Source: Planctomycetota bacterium | Lineage (GTDB): Bacteria; Planctomycetota; Brocadiia; Brocadiales; Bathyanammoxibiaceae | Length of the DNA stretch: 46,586 bases | Assembly (NCBI GenBank): GCA_023261505.1 | Contig: JAHFOV010000009.1 | Coordinates: forward strand, 3,036 to 49,621 | Reading direction: 5' to 3' | Shown: piece after piece, positions 16,204 through 24,815 of the stretch | How positions within the stretch are numbered: the first letter of the stretch is position 1 | Layout of the letters: every line of letters starts with the position of its first letter | Notes under the pieces: generated by a model | Seen by the model: the letters and a program-made list of their open reading frames with translations, nothing else | What the model was told of the DNA's origin: nothing | Databases searched by the model: none | Made by a program: the position numbers and the translations under genes

Positions 16204-17202
16204 ATGGAATTTCCCATTTACCGCCCAAGAAGGCTACGGAAGCCAGAGAAACTCAGGAGTCTGGTAAGGGAGACCTCTCTTGAGGTGAACGACTTCATTA
16301 TGCCCCTCTTTGTCAGACCTGGAAAGGGGATTAAGAAAGAGATAGTCTCCATGAAGGGAAATTACCAGATGTCTGTAGACGTGCTGGCAGAGGAGGTAAA
16401 GGAGCTAGAAGGGTTAGGGATTCCTGGCGTCATGCTCTTTGGTATACCTGAGGAGAAGGACCCCAAGGCCAGCGGGGCCTATGCGGAAGATGGCATAGTG
16501 CAGCAGGGAATCAGGGCGATAAAAGAGGTGGCTAAAGACATCCTGGTCATTACCGACGTCTGCCTGTGTGAGTACACTGACCACGGCCACTGTGGCCACA
16601 TAAAGCATGACAGAAAGGGCCAGTGGGATGTGGATAATGATTCCACCCTGGAATTACTTGTTAAGACTGCGCTATCCCACGCCAGGGCAGGGGCGGATAT
16701 TGTAGCACCCAGTGATATGATGGACGGGAGGGTAGGAGCCATAAGGAAGGCTCTGGACGAGGTAGACCTACAGGATGTACCCATAATTTCTTACGCCGCC
16801 AAGTACGCCTCAGCCTTTTATGGTCCATTCAGGGAGGCGGCTGAATCACCCCCAAAATTTGGCGACCGCCGCACCTATCAAATGGACCCTCCAAACGCAC
16901 GTGAGGCACTGAGAGAGGTCGCCCTGGATATCCAAGAAGGGGCAGATATTGTCATGGTAAAACCTGCCCTGCCTTACCTGGATATAATAAAAATGGTAAA
17001 AGATGCGTTTGACTACCCCGTGGCGGCCTACAACGTTAGTGGAGAATACTCTATGGTGAAGGCCGCCGCGGAATTGGGTTGGCTGGACGAAAAAAAGATT
17101 GCAATTGAGGTCTTGACCTCTATAAAGAGGGCAGGGGCTGATATCATCCTTACCTATTGGGCCAAGCAGGCCGCCAGGTGGTTAAAGGAGGGTTTGATTT
17201 AA
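16204..17202 (+). CDS. hemB: Porphobilinogen synthase (delta-aminolevulinic acid dehydratase), zinc type
   Basis: It condenses two 5-aminolevulinates to porphobilinogen in haem, sirohaem and cobalamin synthesis. 332 aa, normal length. [22 protein letters not shown] is the family N-terminus, so ATG 16204 is right. The zinc site [12 protein letters not shown] supplies C120, C122 and C130. The active-site lysines are in [13 protein letters not shown] (K200) and [10 protein letters not shown] (K253, Schiff base). The predicted promoter places transcription start on the ATG, so translation may be leaderless. It is transcribed apart from folD. Confidence 0.98.
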   Translation: MEFPIYRPRRLRKPEKLRSLVRETSLEVNDFIMPLFVRPGKGIKKEIVSMKGNYQMSVDVLAEEVKELEGLGIPGVMLFGIPEEKDPKASGAYAEDGIVQQGIRAIKEVAKDILVITDVCLCEYTDHGHCGHIKHDRKGQWDVDNDSTLELLVKTALSHARAGADIVAPSDMMDGRVGAIRKALDEVDLQDVPIISYAAKYASAFYGPFREAAESPPKFGDRRTYQMDPPNAREALREVALDIQEGADIVMVKPALPYLDIIKMVKDAFDYPVAAYNVSGEYSMVKAAAELGWLDEKKIAIEVLTSIKRAGADIILTYWAKQAARWLKEGLI

Positions 17203-17237
17203 TCTCTTTTTTTACTGAATATGTCAGTCAATTCTAA

Positions 17238-17281
17238 CCTCCCCTTTATCCCCTCCTTACAAAGGAGGGGATAGGGGTGGC
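17238..17281. repeat. C/G-run palindrome downstream of hemB
   Basis: CCCCTCCTT-AC-AAAGGAGGGG forms the core, extended by CCTCCCCTTTAT and ATAGGGGTGG on the outside. It could act as a transcript-end hairpin for hemB, but no T-tract follows. Confidence 0.75.
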
Positions 17282-17310
17282 AGATTTAAAGGGGTTACAT
17301 TTTTAAATTA

Positions 17311-17535
17311 ATGCAATACGTTTATACTGCCCATGCCCTTGAACGAATACAATTAAGAAATGTTACTGAAGAAATGGTTATAAAGACCGTAGAATCACCT
17401 GAAAATACGGGCAAGGGTTATAAGAATCGGAACCTGGCTTTCAGAAGATTTCCTGAAGATATTCTCAAGGTGGTATTCAGCAGGGAAAAAGATAAAATTA
17501 TTATAATAACAATTATTTGGGAAAGGAAACGCTAA
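17311..17535 (+). CDS. DUF4258-like small protein (possible toxin)
   Basis: 74 aa. YTAHALERIQLRNVTEEMVIKTVESPE and FRRFPEDILKVVFSREKDKIIIITI match the DUF4258/RelE-like small fold in which a His-x-x-x-R motif opens the protein. Its stop codon overlaps the ATG of the DUF2283 gene (TAATG). DUF4258-DUF2283 pairs recur in many bacterial genomes and are often treated as toxin-antitoxin-like modules, but activity is not established from sequence. The ATG lies after an A/T-rich leader without an obvious Shine-Dalgarno. Confidence 0.75.
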   Translation: MQYVYTAHALERIQLRNVTEEMVIKTVESPENTGKGYKNRNLAFRRFPEDILKVVFSREKDKIIIITIIWERKR

Positions 17536-17747
17536 TGAGAATTACATATGACCCTAAGGCAGATGCCATGTATATAAAACTGAAAGAGGGCCCGTTTGCC
17601 AAGAATGAAGAGATTAAAGAAGGGATAATCCTCGATTTGGGTCCCGAAGGTGAACTTTTGGGAATAGAGATACTAGAAGTAAGCTCTCGCTATTCCCTGA
17701 AAGAAATCTCTCACTTGGATATTGAAATGCCTCTTATTGCTAAATAA
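17535..17747 (+). CDS. DUF2283 small protein (possible antitoxin partner)
   Basis: 70 aa. MRITYDPKADAMYIKLKEG is the DUF2283 hallmark, followed by ILDLGPEGELLGIEILEVS. The ORF track starts at a TTG 18 nt earlier. I choose ATG 17535 because the family starts with this M-x-I-x-Y-D motif, it overlaps the previous stop by one base (TAATG), and an AAAGGAAACG Shine-Dalgarno precedes it. It probably forms a complex with its DUF4258 partner. Confidence 0.85.
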   Translation: MRITYDPKADAMYIKLKEGPFAKNEEIKEGIILDLGPEGELLGIEILEVSSRYSLKEISHLDIEMPLIAK

Positions 17748-17788
17748 CATGTCAATTGGAAAGAGTCGCTACTGGACTCAGGCAAAAG

Positions 17789-18316
17789 ATGCCAAAAGTA
17801 GTCAACGAAAGGCAAGTATTGAACGCCCTTTGTGAAGAAGCGGAGCGACTGGGGGCTACAGAGGCAAAGATTATAAATGTCTCCAGCGTTGTGATAGAGC
17901 CCTGGGTGCAACTCAAGTGCCGCTTCGGATGTCCTCAATATGGCAAGAGTAAAACCTGCCCACCTTTCGCCCCTACCTGTAAGGAAACTAAGAAGATACT
18001 GAAATGTTACACCCATGCCATTTTAGTAGAAGGCCAACCTCCTGGACGCGACTTCAAGGAAATGCTGCTCAGGCTCGAGAGGGAGGCCACCCTGGCAGGC
18101 TACCATAAGGCCTTTGTTATGGGTGCAGGGCCTTGCCCCCTGTGTGCCCGCTGTCCAGAAGACTCACCCTGTACTCTACCAGATAAGGCCCGTCCCGCTA
18201 TGGAGGCCTGTGGGATAGATGTCTTTCAGACCGTCCGTAACAATGGATTTACGGTTAGCTTCCTGGAAAAGAAGGGGGCGTATGTGAAATACTTTGGCCT
18301 TTTGCTCCTGGAATAA
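17789..18316 (+). CDS. DUF2284 predicted metal-binding (Cys-rich) protein
   Basis: 175 aa from ATG 17789; the ORF track begins at a TTG 33 nt earlier. The Cys pattern CRFGCPQYGKSKTCPPFAPTC near residue 55 and GAGPCPLCARCPEDSPCTLP near 115 is typical of DUF2284, which probably binds iron-sulfur clusters or zinc; function is unknown. It stands alone between the DUF4258/DUF2283 pair and the dnaG promoter. The chosen start gives MPKVVNERQVLNALCEEAERLGA, a normal helical N-terminus for the family. Confidence 0.85.
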   Translation: MPKVVNERQVLNALCEEAERLGATEAKIINVSSVVIEPWVQLKCRFGCPQYGKSKTCPPFAPTCKETKKILKCYTHAILVEGQPPGRDFKEMLLRLEREATLAGYHKAFVMGAGPCPLCARCPEDSPCTLPDKARPAMEACGIDVFQTVRNNGFTVSFLEKKGAYVKYFGLLLLE

Positions 18317-18395
18317 CTGGTTTAATCCGAAAAATAAAGATTAAAAATTAATACTCATTTAAACATACCCTCCACAATTTTTTCTGGCTGTTTCC

Positions 18396-18423
18396 TTGAC
18401 TTTTTAGAATAATATGTTATAAT
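18396..18423 (+). promoter_or_regulatory. Predicted sigma-70 promoter of the dnaG-rpoD operon
   Basis: TTGACT (18396-18401), a 16-nt spacer and a perfect TATAAT (18418-18423). Expected transcription start is about 18430. This argues against the TTG at 18431 as the dnaG start unless the mRNA is leaderless, and favours GTG 18455. Confidence 0.75.
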
Positions 18424-18454
18424 TACGAATTTGAAGATAGCACACTACTGGACC

Positions 18455-20218
18455 GTGTATATACCAAAGGAAAAAGTTGAAGAGGTCCAAAGGCATACAG
18501 ATATTGTAGCCATAGTTAGCCAGTATGTACCCCTCAAACGTCGAGGGGAGAATTACTTAGGTCTTTGTCCCTTCCATAACGAAAAAACCCCTAGCTTCAC
18601 AGTAAGCCCGGCAAAACAGTTTTTCAAATGCTTTGGCTGTGGAGAGGGTGGTACTGTTTTTAACTTCTTGCTGAAAAAGGAAGGGCTATCCTTCTCTGAA
18701 GCGGTAAGGGCCCTTGCGAGGAAGGCAGGGGTGGATTTACCTCAGGGTAGGGATGTTTCCCATGCGAAGAAGGATTACCTCTACCAGGTAAACACTCTGG
18801 CGGTAGAGTTTTTTAAGAGATGTTTATTCTCGGAGGAAGGCAGGAAGGCTAGAAAGTATTTAAGCGATAGAGGTATAAACGAGGATTCTATAGAGAAATT
18901 CCATATAGGTTATGCTCCAGACCGTTGGGATGCCATCCTATCGGCGGGCCAAAGTAAAGGTTTTTCTCCTGATGTTCTATTGGAGGCAGGTCTGGTTGTA
19001 GCCAGGGAAGGGAAAAAGGGCTACTACGACAGGTTCCGAAATCGGCTAATGTTTCCCATCTCTGACCTGACCGGCAAGGTAATAGCCTTTGGGGGCAGGT
19101 CGTTAGACGGAACGGAACCTAAATACCTTAATTCCCCTGAAACTCCCCTCTTTCAAAAAGGTAAGTGTCTCTATGGAATAGACTTAGCCAGAGGAGCCAT
19201 TTTTAAGGAAAAGAAGGTCTTGGTAATGGAAGGTTATACGGATGTGATTATGGCCCATCAATATCAGATACCCTGGGCGGTAGGTGTACTAGGAACCTCT
19301 CTCTCGGAGGAACATATAAGGCTCCTTCGTCCGTGGACAGAGGTGGTGATGTTGGTTATGGATGGTGACGCCCCTGGCCTGAAGTCTGCCGAGAGAAACA
19401 TGGAAACTCTTATAAAAGAAGACGTTGAGACCAGGGTGGTAGAACTTCCTGAAGGGTACGACCCCTGTGACCTCCTCTTAAAAGAAGGAAGGAGCTCCTT
19501 CCTGGAAAAGGTAGCCGAGGCTCAGGAGTTTTTTAGCTTTAAGATAAGGAGGGCCTCGCAGAAATGGGATATCTCCACTCCAACGGGAAAGCTGGCCGTG
19601 GCTAGGGAACTCCTCTCTCTTATAGTCAAAATACCAGATGAACTAAAGAGGGAGCTTGCCATTAAACACCTGGCCGAGAAGCTATCAGTGGAGGAGAGGG
19701 TGCTACGGCGGCAGCTCTCACGGCAGAAATCATTTTCAGAGGAAGGGCAGGTCGCGGCTAGTGAGCCAACATATAAGGGTATAACTGAAAAAGAACTCTT
19801 AGGACTACTCCTGGCCCACAATGAATTAATAGAAGAATATCTATTAGAGGTTGGACACAATAAATTTACTAATCAGGCTGTAAACCAACTGGCAGAAAAG
19901 GCCTTTGAGCTATACCAACAAAAAGGGAAGGTAACAGAAAAAGACCTTGGCCCCCTTTTTGACCAGAGTGAAATGGCAAGGGTGCTGGCAGACATTGCTA
20001 TGGCTGAAGAGAAGGGAGATTACCGCCATCGCTTTACAACCTATCTCCACTTCATAAAGAGGCAGGAAAATAAAGCAAAAATAGGTTATACTAAAGAAAG
20101 GTTAAAGGAATCAAAAGGCCAACATGACGAGGAAAGGCGCCTCCTTTTAGAGTTCCATGAAAGGAACAAAATAAGGGTGCGCCTCCTTGTACGTAAAAAT
20201 AAAGGTGGAGGTTTTTAA
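18455..20218 (+). CDS. dnaG: DNA primase
   Basis: It makes RNA primers for replication with DnaB. A CHC2-type zinc finger occupies the first 100 residues (GLCPFHNEKTPSFTVSP, KCFGCGEGG). The RNA polymerase/TOPRIM core includes FGGRSLDGTEPKYLNSPETP, VMEGYTDVIMAHQ and VMLVMDGDAPGLKSAERN. A helical C-terminal region is the presumed helicase-interaction part. The ORF track start (TTG 18431) adds KIAHYWTV, which is not family-like. GTG 18455 gives MYIPKEKVEEVQRHTDIV, the standard DnaG opening, and leaves a leader of about 24 nt after the predicted promoter. rpoD follows after 3 nt, part of the classic dnaG-rpoD unit. Confidence 0.95.
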   Translation: MYIPKEKVEEVQRHTDIVAIVSQYVPLKRRGENYLGLCPFHNEKTPSFTVSPAKQFFKCFGCGEGGTVFNFLLKKEGLSFSEAVRALARKAGVDLPQGRDVSHAKKDYLYQVNTLAVEFFKRCLFSEEGRKARKYLSDRGINEDSIEKFHIGYAPDRWDAILSAGQSKGFSPDVLLEAGLVVAREGKKGYYDRFRNRLMFPISDLTGKVIAFGGRSLDGTEPKYLNSPETPLFQKGKCLYGIDLARGAIFKEKKVLVMEGYTDVIMAHQYQIPWAVGVLGTSLSEEHIRLLRPWTEVVMLVMDGDAPGLKSAERNMETLIKEDVETRVVELPEGYDPCDLLLKEGRSSFLEKVAEAQEFFSFKIRRASQKWDISTPTGKLAVARELLSLIVKIPDELKRELAIKHLAEKLSVEERVLRRQLSRQKSFSEEGQVAASEPTYKGITEKELLGLLLAHNELIEEYLLEVGHNKFTNQAVNQLAEKAFELYQQKGKVTEKDLGPLFDQSEMARVLADIAMAEEKGDYRHRFTTYLHFIKRQENKAKIGYTKERLKESKGQHDEERRLLLEFHERNKIRVRLLVRKNKGGGF

Positions 20219-20221
20219 TTA

Positions 20222-21880
20222 ATGGAGAAGCTGGGACAGAGAATTAAGACCCTCGTTCAAAAGGGGAAAGAAAAAGGCTATCTAACCTACGAGGAACTAA
20301 ACGATCTCCTCCCCGAGGACGATGTCGTATCTCCTGAAAAAATAGATGACATCCTGATAATGCTGGACGAGATGGGGATAGACCTCGTTGATGAGTCGGA
20401 GGCAGAGAGCAGAGAGGATATTTTAGTTCCAGCGGGGGAAGCGGAGGTCTTTCCTGAAGAAGAGCTAGAAGAGGGTATTCCAGAGAAGATAGATGACCCC
20501 GTAAGGATGTACCTTACACAGATGGGGGAGATATCCCTTCTCACCAGAGATGAGGAAATCGCGTTAGCAAAAACAATAGAGCTAACCAGAAAACGTATTG
20601 TACGCAAGGTCTTTCAATCAGACCACGTTATAGAAGAATACATAAAGTCCCTGGAGTCCTTTAACAATCTCGGGTCACGTACAGAGCGTAACGAACGTAA
20701 TCTCAAGATTGACCTTTCAGCGGAGGATGGCAAGGAAAAAATATTCCAGAAGCTACCCCACTATCTCAAGAGGCTTAAGGCCCTACTAAAAAAGAACACA
20801 GATGCATATGCGAAGGTTCGCTCCAGAAGCACCGCAGAGAATGAACGCCTAAGGCTTCTGAGAAAGATAAGGGCCAGGCGCAGAGAAGCCCTAGAAATCA
20901 TCGAAAAGATCAACATAAAGACAAAGAAATATAACCCCTACGTCAAGCAACTACATGAAGTATACGATGAGATAAGCGCCTTAAAGACCCAGCTAGCCTC
21001 CCTTTCAGCTAAGGCTAGCACTAACGGTCGTGCAAAGGAACTTGAACTGCGCCTTACAGAACTGGAATCCAGAATGGCTGAATCTCCCGAAAGCCTTAAG
21101 AGGAGACTGGAAGTTCTCGACAAGCTCTGCGAGGAACACGAAAAGGCCAAGAGAAATCTTTCTAGTGCAAATCTCCGCCTGGTAGTAAGTATTGCCAAGA
21201 AGTACCGCAACAGAGGCCTGAGCTTCCTTGACCTCATCCAGGAGGGTAATACCGGCCTCATGAGGGCAGTGGATAAATACGAATACAAAAGGGGTTACAA
21301 ATTCAGTACTTATGCGACATGGTGGATACGTCAGGCCATAACCCGCGCTATTGCAGACCAAGCCAGGACTATAAGGATACCTGTGCATGTAATAGAAACT
21401 ATGAGTAAGATAAGGAACGTATCCAAAAGGTTGGTCCAGGAGGTGGGTAGGGAGCCAACCCTGGAAGAGATTGCCAGGGAGGTAAAAATCACCGTACCCG
21501 AGGCCAGGAGGATAATGAAGATCTCCCGGTATCAAATCTCCCTGGATAGGCCAGTAGGGGAAAGCGAAGACAGCGCCTTTGGAGATTTTATAGAAGACGA
21601 AAAGGCTGAATCTCCCGTTTCGGCCGCTACCCAGGAGATGCTTAAGGAAAAGATCAATGCTATCCTGAATACCCTTACCTATAGGGAGCGGGAGATTATA
21701 AAACTCCGCTACGGCATAGGTGATGGCTATACCTACACCCTGGAAGAGGTAGGAAAGAAATTCAATGTCACCAGAGAGAGGGTACGCCAGATAGAGGCTA
21801 AGGCCATCCGTAAGCTACAACATCCTATAAGAAGTAGAAAATTGGAGGGCTTTCTAGATGGCATTGGAAGTAACCAATAA
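20222..21880 (+). CDS. rpoD: Primary RNA polymerase sigma factor (sigma-70)
   Basis: 552 aa. Region 1.1 is residues 1-60 ([23 protein letters not shown]), then a short acidic linker. Region 1.2 is [23 protein letters not shown] non-conserved, coiled-coil-rich stretch spans about 120-310. Region 2 contains [26 protein letters not shown] and [19 protein letters not shown]. Region 3 is [11 protein letters not shown], and region 4.2 is [23 protein letters not shown]. It directs housekeeping transcription, consistent with the TTGACA/TATAAT-like promoters seen across the window. It begins 3 nt after dnaG. Its last 23 nt overlap the next gene. Confidence 0.98.
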   Translation: MEKLGQRIKTLVQKGKEKGYLTYEELNDLLPEDDVVSPEKIDDILIMLDEMGIDLVDESEAESREDILVPAGEAEVFPEEELEEGIPEKIDDPVRMYLTQMGEISLLTRDEEIALAKTIELTRKRIVRKVFQSDHVIEEYIKSLESFNNLGSRTERNERNLKIDLSAEDGKEKIFQKLPHYLKRLKALLKKNTDAYAKVRSRSTAENERLRLLRKIRARRREALEIIEKINIKTKKYNPYVKQLHEVYDEISALKTQLASLSAKASTNGRAKELELRLTELESRMAESPESLKRRLEVLDKLCEEHEKAKRNLSSANLRLVVSIAKKYRNRGLSFLDLIQEGNTGLMRAVDKYEYKRGYKFSTYATWWIRQAITRAIADQARTIRIPVHVIETMSKIRNVSKRLVQEVGREPTLEEIAREVKITVPEARRIMKISRYQISLDRPVGESEDSAFGDFIEDEKAESPVSAATQEMLKEKINAILNTLTYREREIIKLRYGIGDGYTYTLEEVGKKFNVTRERVRQIEAKAIRKLQHPIRSRKLEGFLDGIGSNQ

Positions 21881-22592
21881 AGGCACCCTTGCCGATAAGA
21901 TTGGAGTCTTGAGGCACTTACAATCCGTTGACAGCAGGTTAATTGAGCTTACTAGAAAAAAGGAAAACCTTCGAGAAGCCCTTGAAAAAAAGAAGGCCCA
22001 GCTCCATCAAACAAAGGGACTGTTGAGTCAAAGACAAAAAGAGGCTAAAGACTTTCAAAAACTAATAGATAGCAAGGAGCTAGACCTCAAATGCCTCGAA
22101 GAGGAGATAAAAAAAACAAGGGGTAGACTTTTCCAAATCAAGAACAACAAAGAATACAGCGCCCTTTTATCAGAGATAGGAAGCAAAGAGGCAGATAAAA
22201 GCGTGCTAGAAGACGAAACCCTTTCCATGATGTCCAAATTCGAAGGACTCCATGCTGAGGAAAAACAGTTAGCACAAAAAGTCCAGGAAGAAGAAAAGGA
22301 TCTCACGGTATACGCCAGTTCTGTAGAGACAGAACTGAAATCACTAGAAAAAGATATCCAGGCGGCAAAAAAACAGTGGGAAGAAAGTGCCGAACTCCTT
22401 AATAAAGAAGCCCTCGCCCTGTACCGCAGACTCATTGAAAAAGATGGCCTTGCCGTAGTGGATGTAAACGGCGATGTCTGTGGAGGATGCAACATGAGCC
22501 TGACACCACAGACTATAAATCTTTTACTTCGCCGCCAGGAAGTAATCCTTTGCAAGAGTTGCGGTAGAATCTTATGCCTGCCCGTGGAATAA
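21858..22592 (+). CDS. C4-type zinc-ribbon coiled-coil protein
   Basis: 244 aa. Residues 15-185 form a long coiled coil ([21 protein letters not shown]...). The C-terminus is a zinc ribbon with CGGC ([17 protein letters not shown]) and CKSC ([13 protein letters not shown]). This is the 'zf-RING_7/C4-type zinc ribbon' family frequently found near rpoD and rnpB; its job is not firmly established, though nucleic-acid binding is likely. The start ATG lies inside rpoD, with GGAGGG 8-14 nt upstream, and is translationally coupled. An RNase P RNA gene follows, a neighbourhood known in several phyla. Confidence 0.9.
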   Translation: MALEVTNKGTLADKIGVLRHLQSVDSRLIELTRKKENLREALEKKKAQLHQTKGLLSQRQKEAKDFQKLIDSKELDLKCLEEEIKKTRGRLFQIKNNKEYSALLSEIGSKEADKSVLEDETLSMMSKFEGLHAEEKQLAQKVQEEEKDLTVYASSVETELKSLEKDIQAAKKQWEESAELLNKEALALYRRLIEKDGLAVVDVNGDVCGGCNMSLTPQTINLLLRRQEVILCKSCGRILCLPVE

Positions 22593-22596
22593 GATG

Positions 22597-22640
22597 CAAA
22601 TTATAGATTTAAAATTTGTAATTTGAAATTTATAATGTGA
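22597..22640. repeat. Heptad-arm element I, carrying the rnpB -10 box
   Basis: A/T-rich 7-nt units (AATTTGT, AATTTGA, AATTTAT) pair with AAATTATAGATTTAAAATTT upstream. TATAAT at 22631-22636 lies in the last unit, 10 nt before the first nucleotide of the RNase P P1 stem, so this repeat appears to supply the rnpB promoter -10. Confidence 0.6.
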
Positions 22641-22645
22641 TTTTT

Positions 22646-23246
22646 GGGAGGGGCCAGGTGGCCGCCCGTTCGTCTGGCTGCAGGCGGACGAGAGGAAAGT
22701 CCGAGCTCCACAGGGCAAGGTGGTGGGTAACACCCACCGGGACCCTCGTAATGGGGGTCCTAGGGAAAGTGCCACAGAAAACATACCGCCCGTGAACTAG
22801 GGGTTAGAGGTTAGGGATCAGGGATTGGTGATTAGAAAACAATTGTTTGCCCCTGGCCCCTAGTCCCTAGTTTATGGGTAAGGGTGAAAAGGCGGGGGGG
22901 CCAATTAAGGCCCCTTAATGTAAGAGCCCACCGCAGTACTGGTGACAGTACTGGTTCGCGAAAGCGAATCCGCCAATCTTCGCCATTGGCGAATATGCCT
23001 TTGGCATGACTTTTGGCGGACACGGCAAACCCCACCTGGAGAAAGGCTAAATAGGGAGGGAAAGAAGTGGCCCGCTTCAAGGTTGTTTATTGTAGGGTGC
23101 GTCTTGACGCACCGTAATACATAATACGACATCCCTCCGGGTAAGCCGCTACGCTGAACCTCATCGGTTCAGGGCGAGGTAGTGGGCAACCACTACCCTA
23201 GAGTAATGGCCACTCACGACAGGACTCGGCTTATCGGCCCCTCCCC
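22646..23246 (+). ncRNA. rnpB: RNase P RNA (type A) with three enlarged peripheral hairpins
   Basis: The RNA processes tRNA 5' ends. P1 is GGGAGGGGCC (22646-22655) paired with GGCCCCTCCCC at the 3' end (23236-23246). Conserved blocks: GAGGAAAGTCCGAGCTCC (P4 5' half), AGGGAAAGTGCCACAGAAA, CATACCGCC, GTAAGAGCCCACCGC, AAACCCCACCTGGAG, AATGGCCACTCACGACAG and ACTCGGCTTATC. The length is about 600 nt; E. coli M1 RNA is 377 nt. The excess lies in three places. About 22800-22875 is an extended P12 made of TAGGGAT-type heptads. 22955-23020 follows the CAGTACTGG hairpin and consists of GCGAATCCGCCAA/TTGGCGGA repeats. 23091-23120 contains TAGGGTGCG-TCTTGA-CGCACC. All are peripheral, so the catalytic core is intact and the RNA is probably functional. 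Confidence 0.95.
22800..22875. repeat. Heptad-arm palindrome F (inside RNase P RNA, P12)
   Basis: Units such as GGGGTTA, GAGGTTA, GGGATCA, GGGATTG, GTGATTA form the left arm; GCCCCTGGCCCCTAGTCCCT AG is the right arm. It replaces the apical part of P12. Element G near 38409-38486 is built from the same kind of unit. Confidence 0.8.
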
Positions 23247-23405
23247 TTACCTTCTTGATATTCAGAGTTATATCTGTTTAGCCTCTCTCCTACACGCTCC
23301 TTTGCCATCTACTAAAAGATTGACTAAAATCTATGGCTAAAAGAGTAAATCCAATATAAAATAATAGGAAATGTTTCATATTTAATACTATAAGAGGTAA
23401 AAACC

Positions 23406-23999
23406 ATGGATAGGATAATTGCTGTTCTATTGCTTGTAGCGATGCTTGCCTTTATCAGCATCAAGTCCCAGGACTCTCCTGATATGGTGGTGGATAAATA
23501 TCTTAAGGCAGTCAGGGCTAGTGACTACGAAAGGGCCTATACTTTTATCTCAAAAACCGATACCACGATTATTGATTGGCTGGAACTAATAAGGTACATA
23601 AAGCAGGTAGCTCCGCCTAAGTTGGCCACTCTCATTGACCTTGCCCACTGCGCAACACGGCAGGAGATAGTGAATACAACAGTGGAAGGTAACACTGCTG
23701 TTGTAGAAATCCGCTCCACAGTCCCTGACATGGAAGAAACCCTGAAGGTCACCCACAGGGTGGAGGAGATAAAGTCCCTCCTTGACCAGGGCAAACTGCC
23801 AATGAAGGAGAGAATAGGGGGCTGCGAACTTGTAGTGGAAGAAGGGGCGTGGAAGATATCCAAGGTCAGGGGCGTATCCGCTGGTCAGGCGGCAGAGATT
23901 GCCACTGACTTAGCGGAACAAATCCTGGGGAAAGATGAAGCCGAGAGGCTAGCCCAAAAGATTAAGGAATTTGGACAGAGACGGCCAGAAGGGGCATGA
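23406..23999 (+). CDS. Membrane-anchored or exported NTF2-like protein, unknown function
   Basis: 197 aa. Residues 3-18 (RIIAVLLLVAMLAFIS) form a hydrophobic anchor or signal without lipobox Cys. The mature part, SPDMVVDKYLKAVRASDYERAYTFIS, is the start of a DUF4878/NTF2-like cone fold, continuing with strands (TAVVEIRSTVPDMEETLKV, GCELVVEEGAWKISKV) and a C-terminal helical tail. Such domains often occur in envelope lipoproteins. The ATG has TAAGAGGTAAAAACC upstream as Shine-Dalgarno. It is monocistronic, between rnpB and a repeat-rich region. Confidence 0.7.
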   Translation: MDRIIAVLLLVAMLAFISIKSQDSPDMVVDKYLKAVRASDYERAYTFISKTDTTIIDWLELIRYIKQVAPPKLATLIDLAHCATRQEIVNTTVEGNTAVVEIRSTVPDMEETLKVTHRVEEIKSLLDQGKLPMKERIGGCELVVEEGAWKISKVRGVSAGQAAEIATDLAEQILGKDEAERLAQKIKEFGQRRPEGA

Positions 24000-24039
24000 G
24001 ATATTTGTGGCTGCGACGTAGCCGAGACCACTGAAAAAT

Positions 24040-24122
24040 ATCATTCTGAGTTGCTGAAGGCAAAGAAGAATCTCAGTTAAAAACTGAGATTCTTCTCCGC
24101 CTAAGGCGGGTCAGAATGACAC
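24040..24122. repeat. Long nested palindrome (TCATTCTGA...TCAGAATGA)
   Basis: An inner near-perfect stem GAAGAATCTCAGTT/AACTGAGATTCTTC sits inside an outer TCATTCTGA/TCAGAATGA pair, with GCCTAAGGCGGG between. It follows the NTF2-like gene and could end its transcript. Confidence 0.85.
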
Positions 24123-24127
24123 TTACT

Positions 24128-24285
24128 GTTGATGAGACTTTTTCAAAGACCTCATAGACAGAAGCTTGGCGCATTTGGGTCAGCCAACATTTTTCTTCCA
24201 CCGTAAATGCCTCGTTAAGCACATAATGCTTTAACTCTGCCCTTAACGTTGCCGTAGGAAAGAAATCGTTAACCCCTTTATCAAA
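24128..24285 (-). pseudogene. Possible decayed coding remnant, family not recognised
   Basis: The minus strand has an open 52-codon stretch reading FDKGVNDFFPTATLRAELKH..., MRQASVYEVFEKVSST, directly behind a stop codon and running into the palindrome at 24122. Amino-acid composition looks protein-like, with no start codon at the front. I cannot name a family. It may be the end of a gene truncated by repeats, or chance. Confidence 0.3.
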
Positions 24286-24315
24286 CTACCCTTACGGTCT
24301 CTGTTAGACTACTAC

Positions 24316-24610
24316 TTATGGCAGAGAAGCAACTATTTGCCGGTTTTCATCCTCCGTGAAGGCGCGAAGTGTCTCTGTGCGAATGTTACCCAACGAACCG
24401 ATGGCGAGTGCTGCTTTGGCCATTGTTTTATCGTCTGGCGCTCCTAGAATGCAGACCGCATCACACTGGCCCATTACCGAATATACCGTTTTCAGCTCCA
24501 CACCCATGTCTCGAAAGGCTTTTTTTGGCCTTCTCTTCCCGAGAGGGACTTTCTTTGATGTTCTGTATACCTTGCTGAGTAAGATGTATCAGCATGATGC
24601 AAGTGGCCAT
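24316..24610 (-). pseudogene. GYD-domain protein gene with a one-base frameshift
   Basis: Start ATG at 24610 (minus) with a perfect AAAGGAGGTAATAG ribosome binding site. The first frame reads MATCIMLIHLTQQGIQNIKES...EEKAKK. The downstream frame, which the ORF track shows as 24316-24507, reads DMGVELKTVYSVMGQCDAV, ILGAPDDKTMAKAALAIGSL, TETLRAFTEDENRQIVASLP, the standard GYD-domain body. The two join at a run of seven A residues on the coding strand (24520-24526). Removing one A gives a 97-aa protein of normal GYD length with AKKAFRDMG at the junction. It could be a real frameshift mutation, a homopolymer sequencing error or transcriptional slippage. The strong RBS argues that it was recently functional. 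Confidence 0.8.
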
Positions 24611-24778
24611 TCTATTACCTCCTTTCTTTCAAAGGTTTCAAATGACCGTGGTAAAAATTGTGATATTATCCCCCCTTTTTTTTATTAAGCAGCAATAGGG
24701 TAAATCTTTTGCCTAGATTCGTCAATCTTTTGTTTAAAAAGTTAGCCATACGTTTACGGCTTATAGCTTGCATTCACC

Positions 24779-24803
24779 ACGCAGGCTAAAGCCTGCGGCT
24801 ACA
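24779..24803. repeat. REP-like hairpin GCAGGCTAAAGCCTGC, second copy
   Basis: Identical over 25 nt to 171-195. It lies between the GYD pseudogene and the end of the SnoaL-like gene. Confidence 0.85.
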
Positions 24804-24815
24804 GTTTATCCGGAT

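Noticed and set aside
22572-23132. Several 60-82-aa ORFs over the RNase P region
   Set aside because: They overlap a conserved structured RNA and its repeat inserts.
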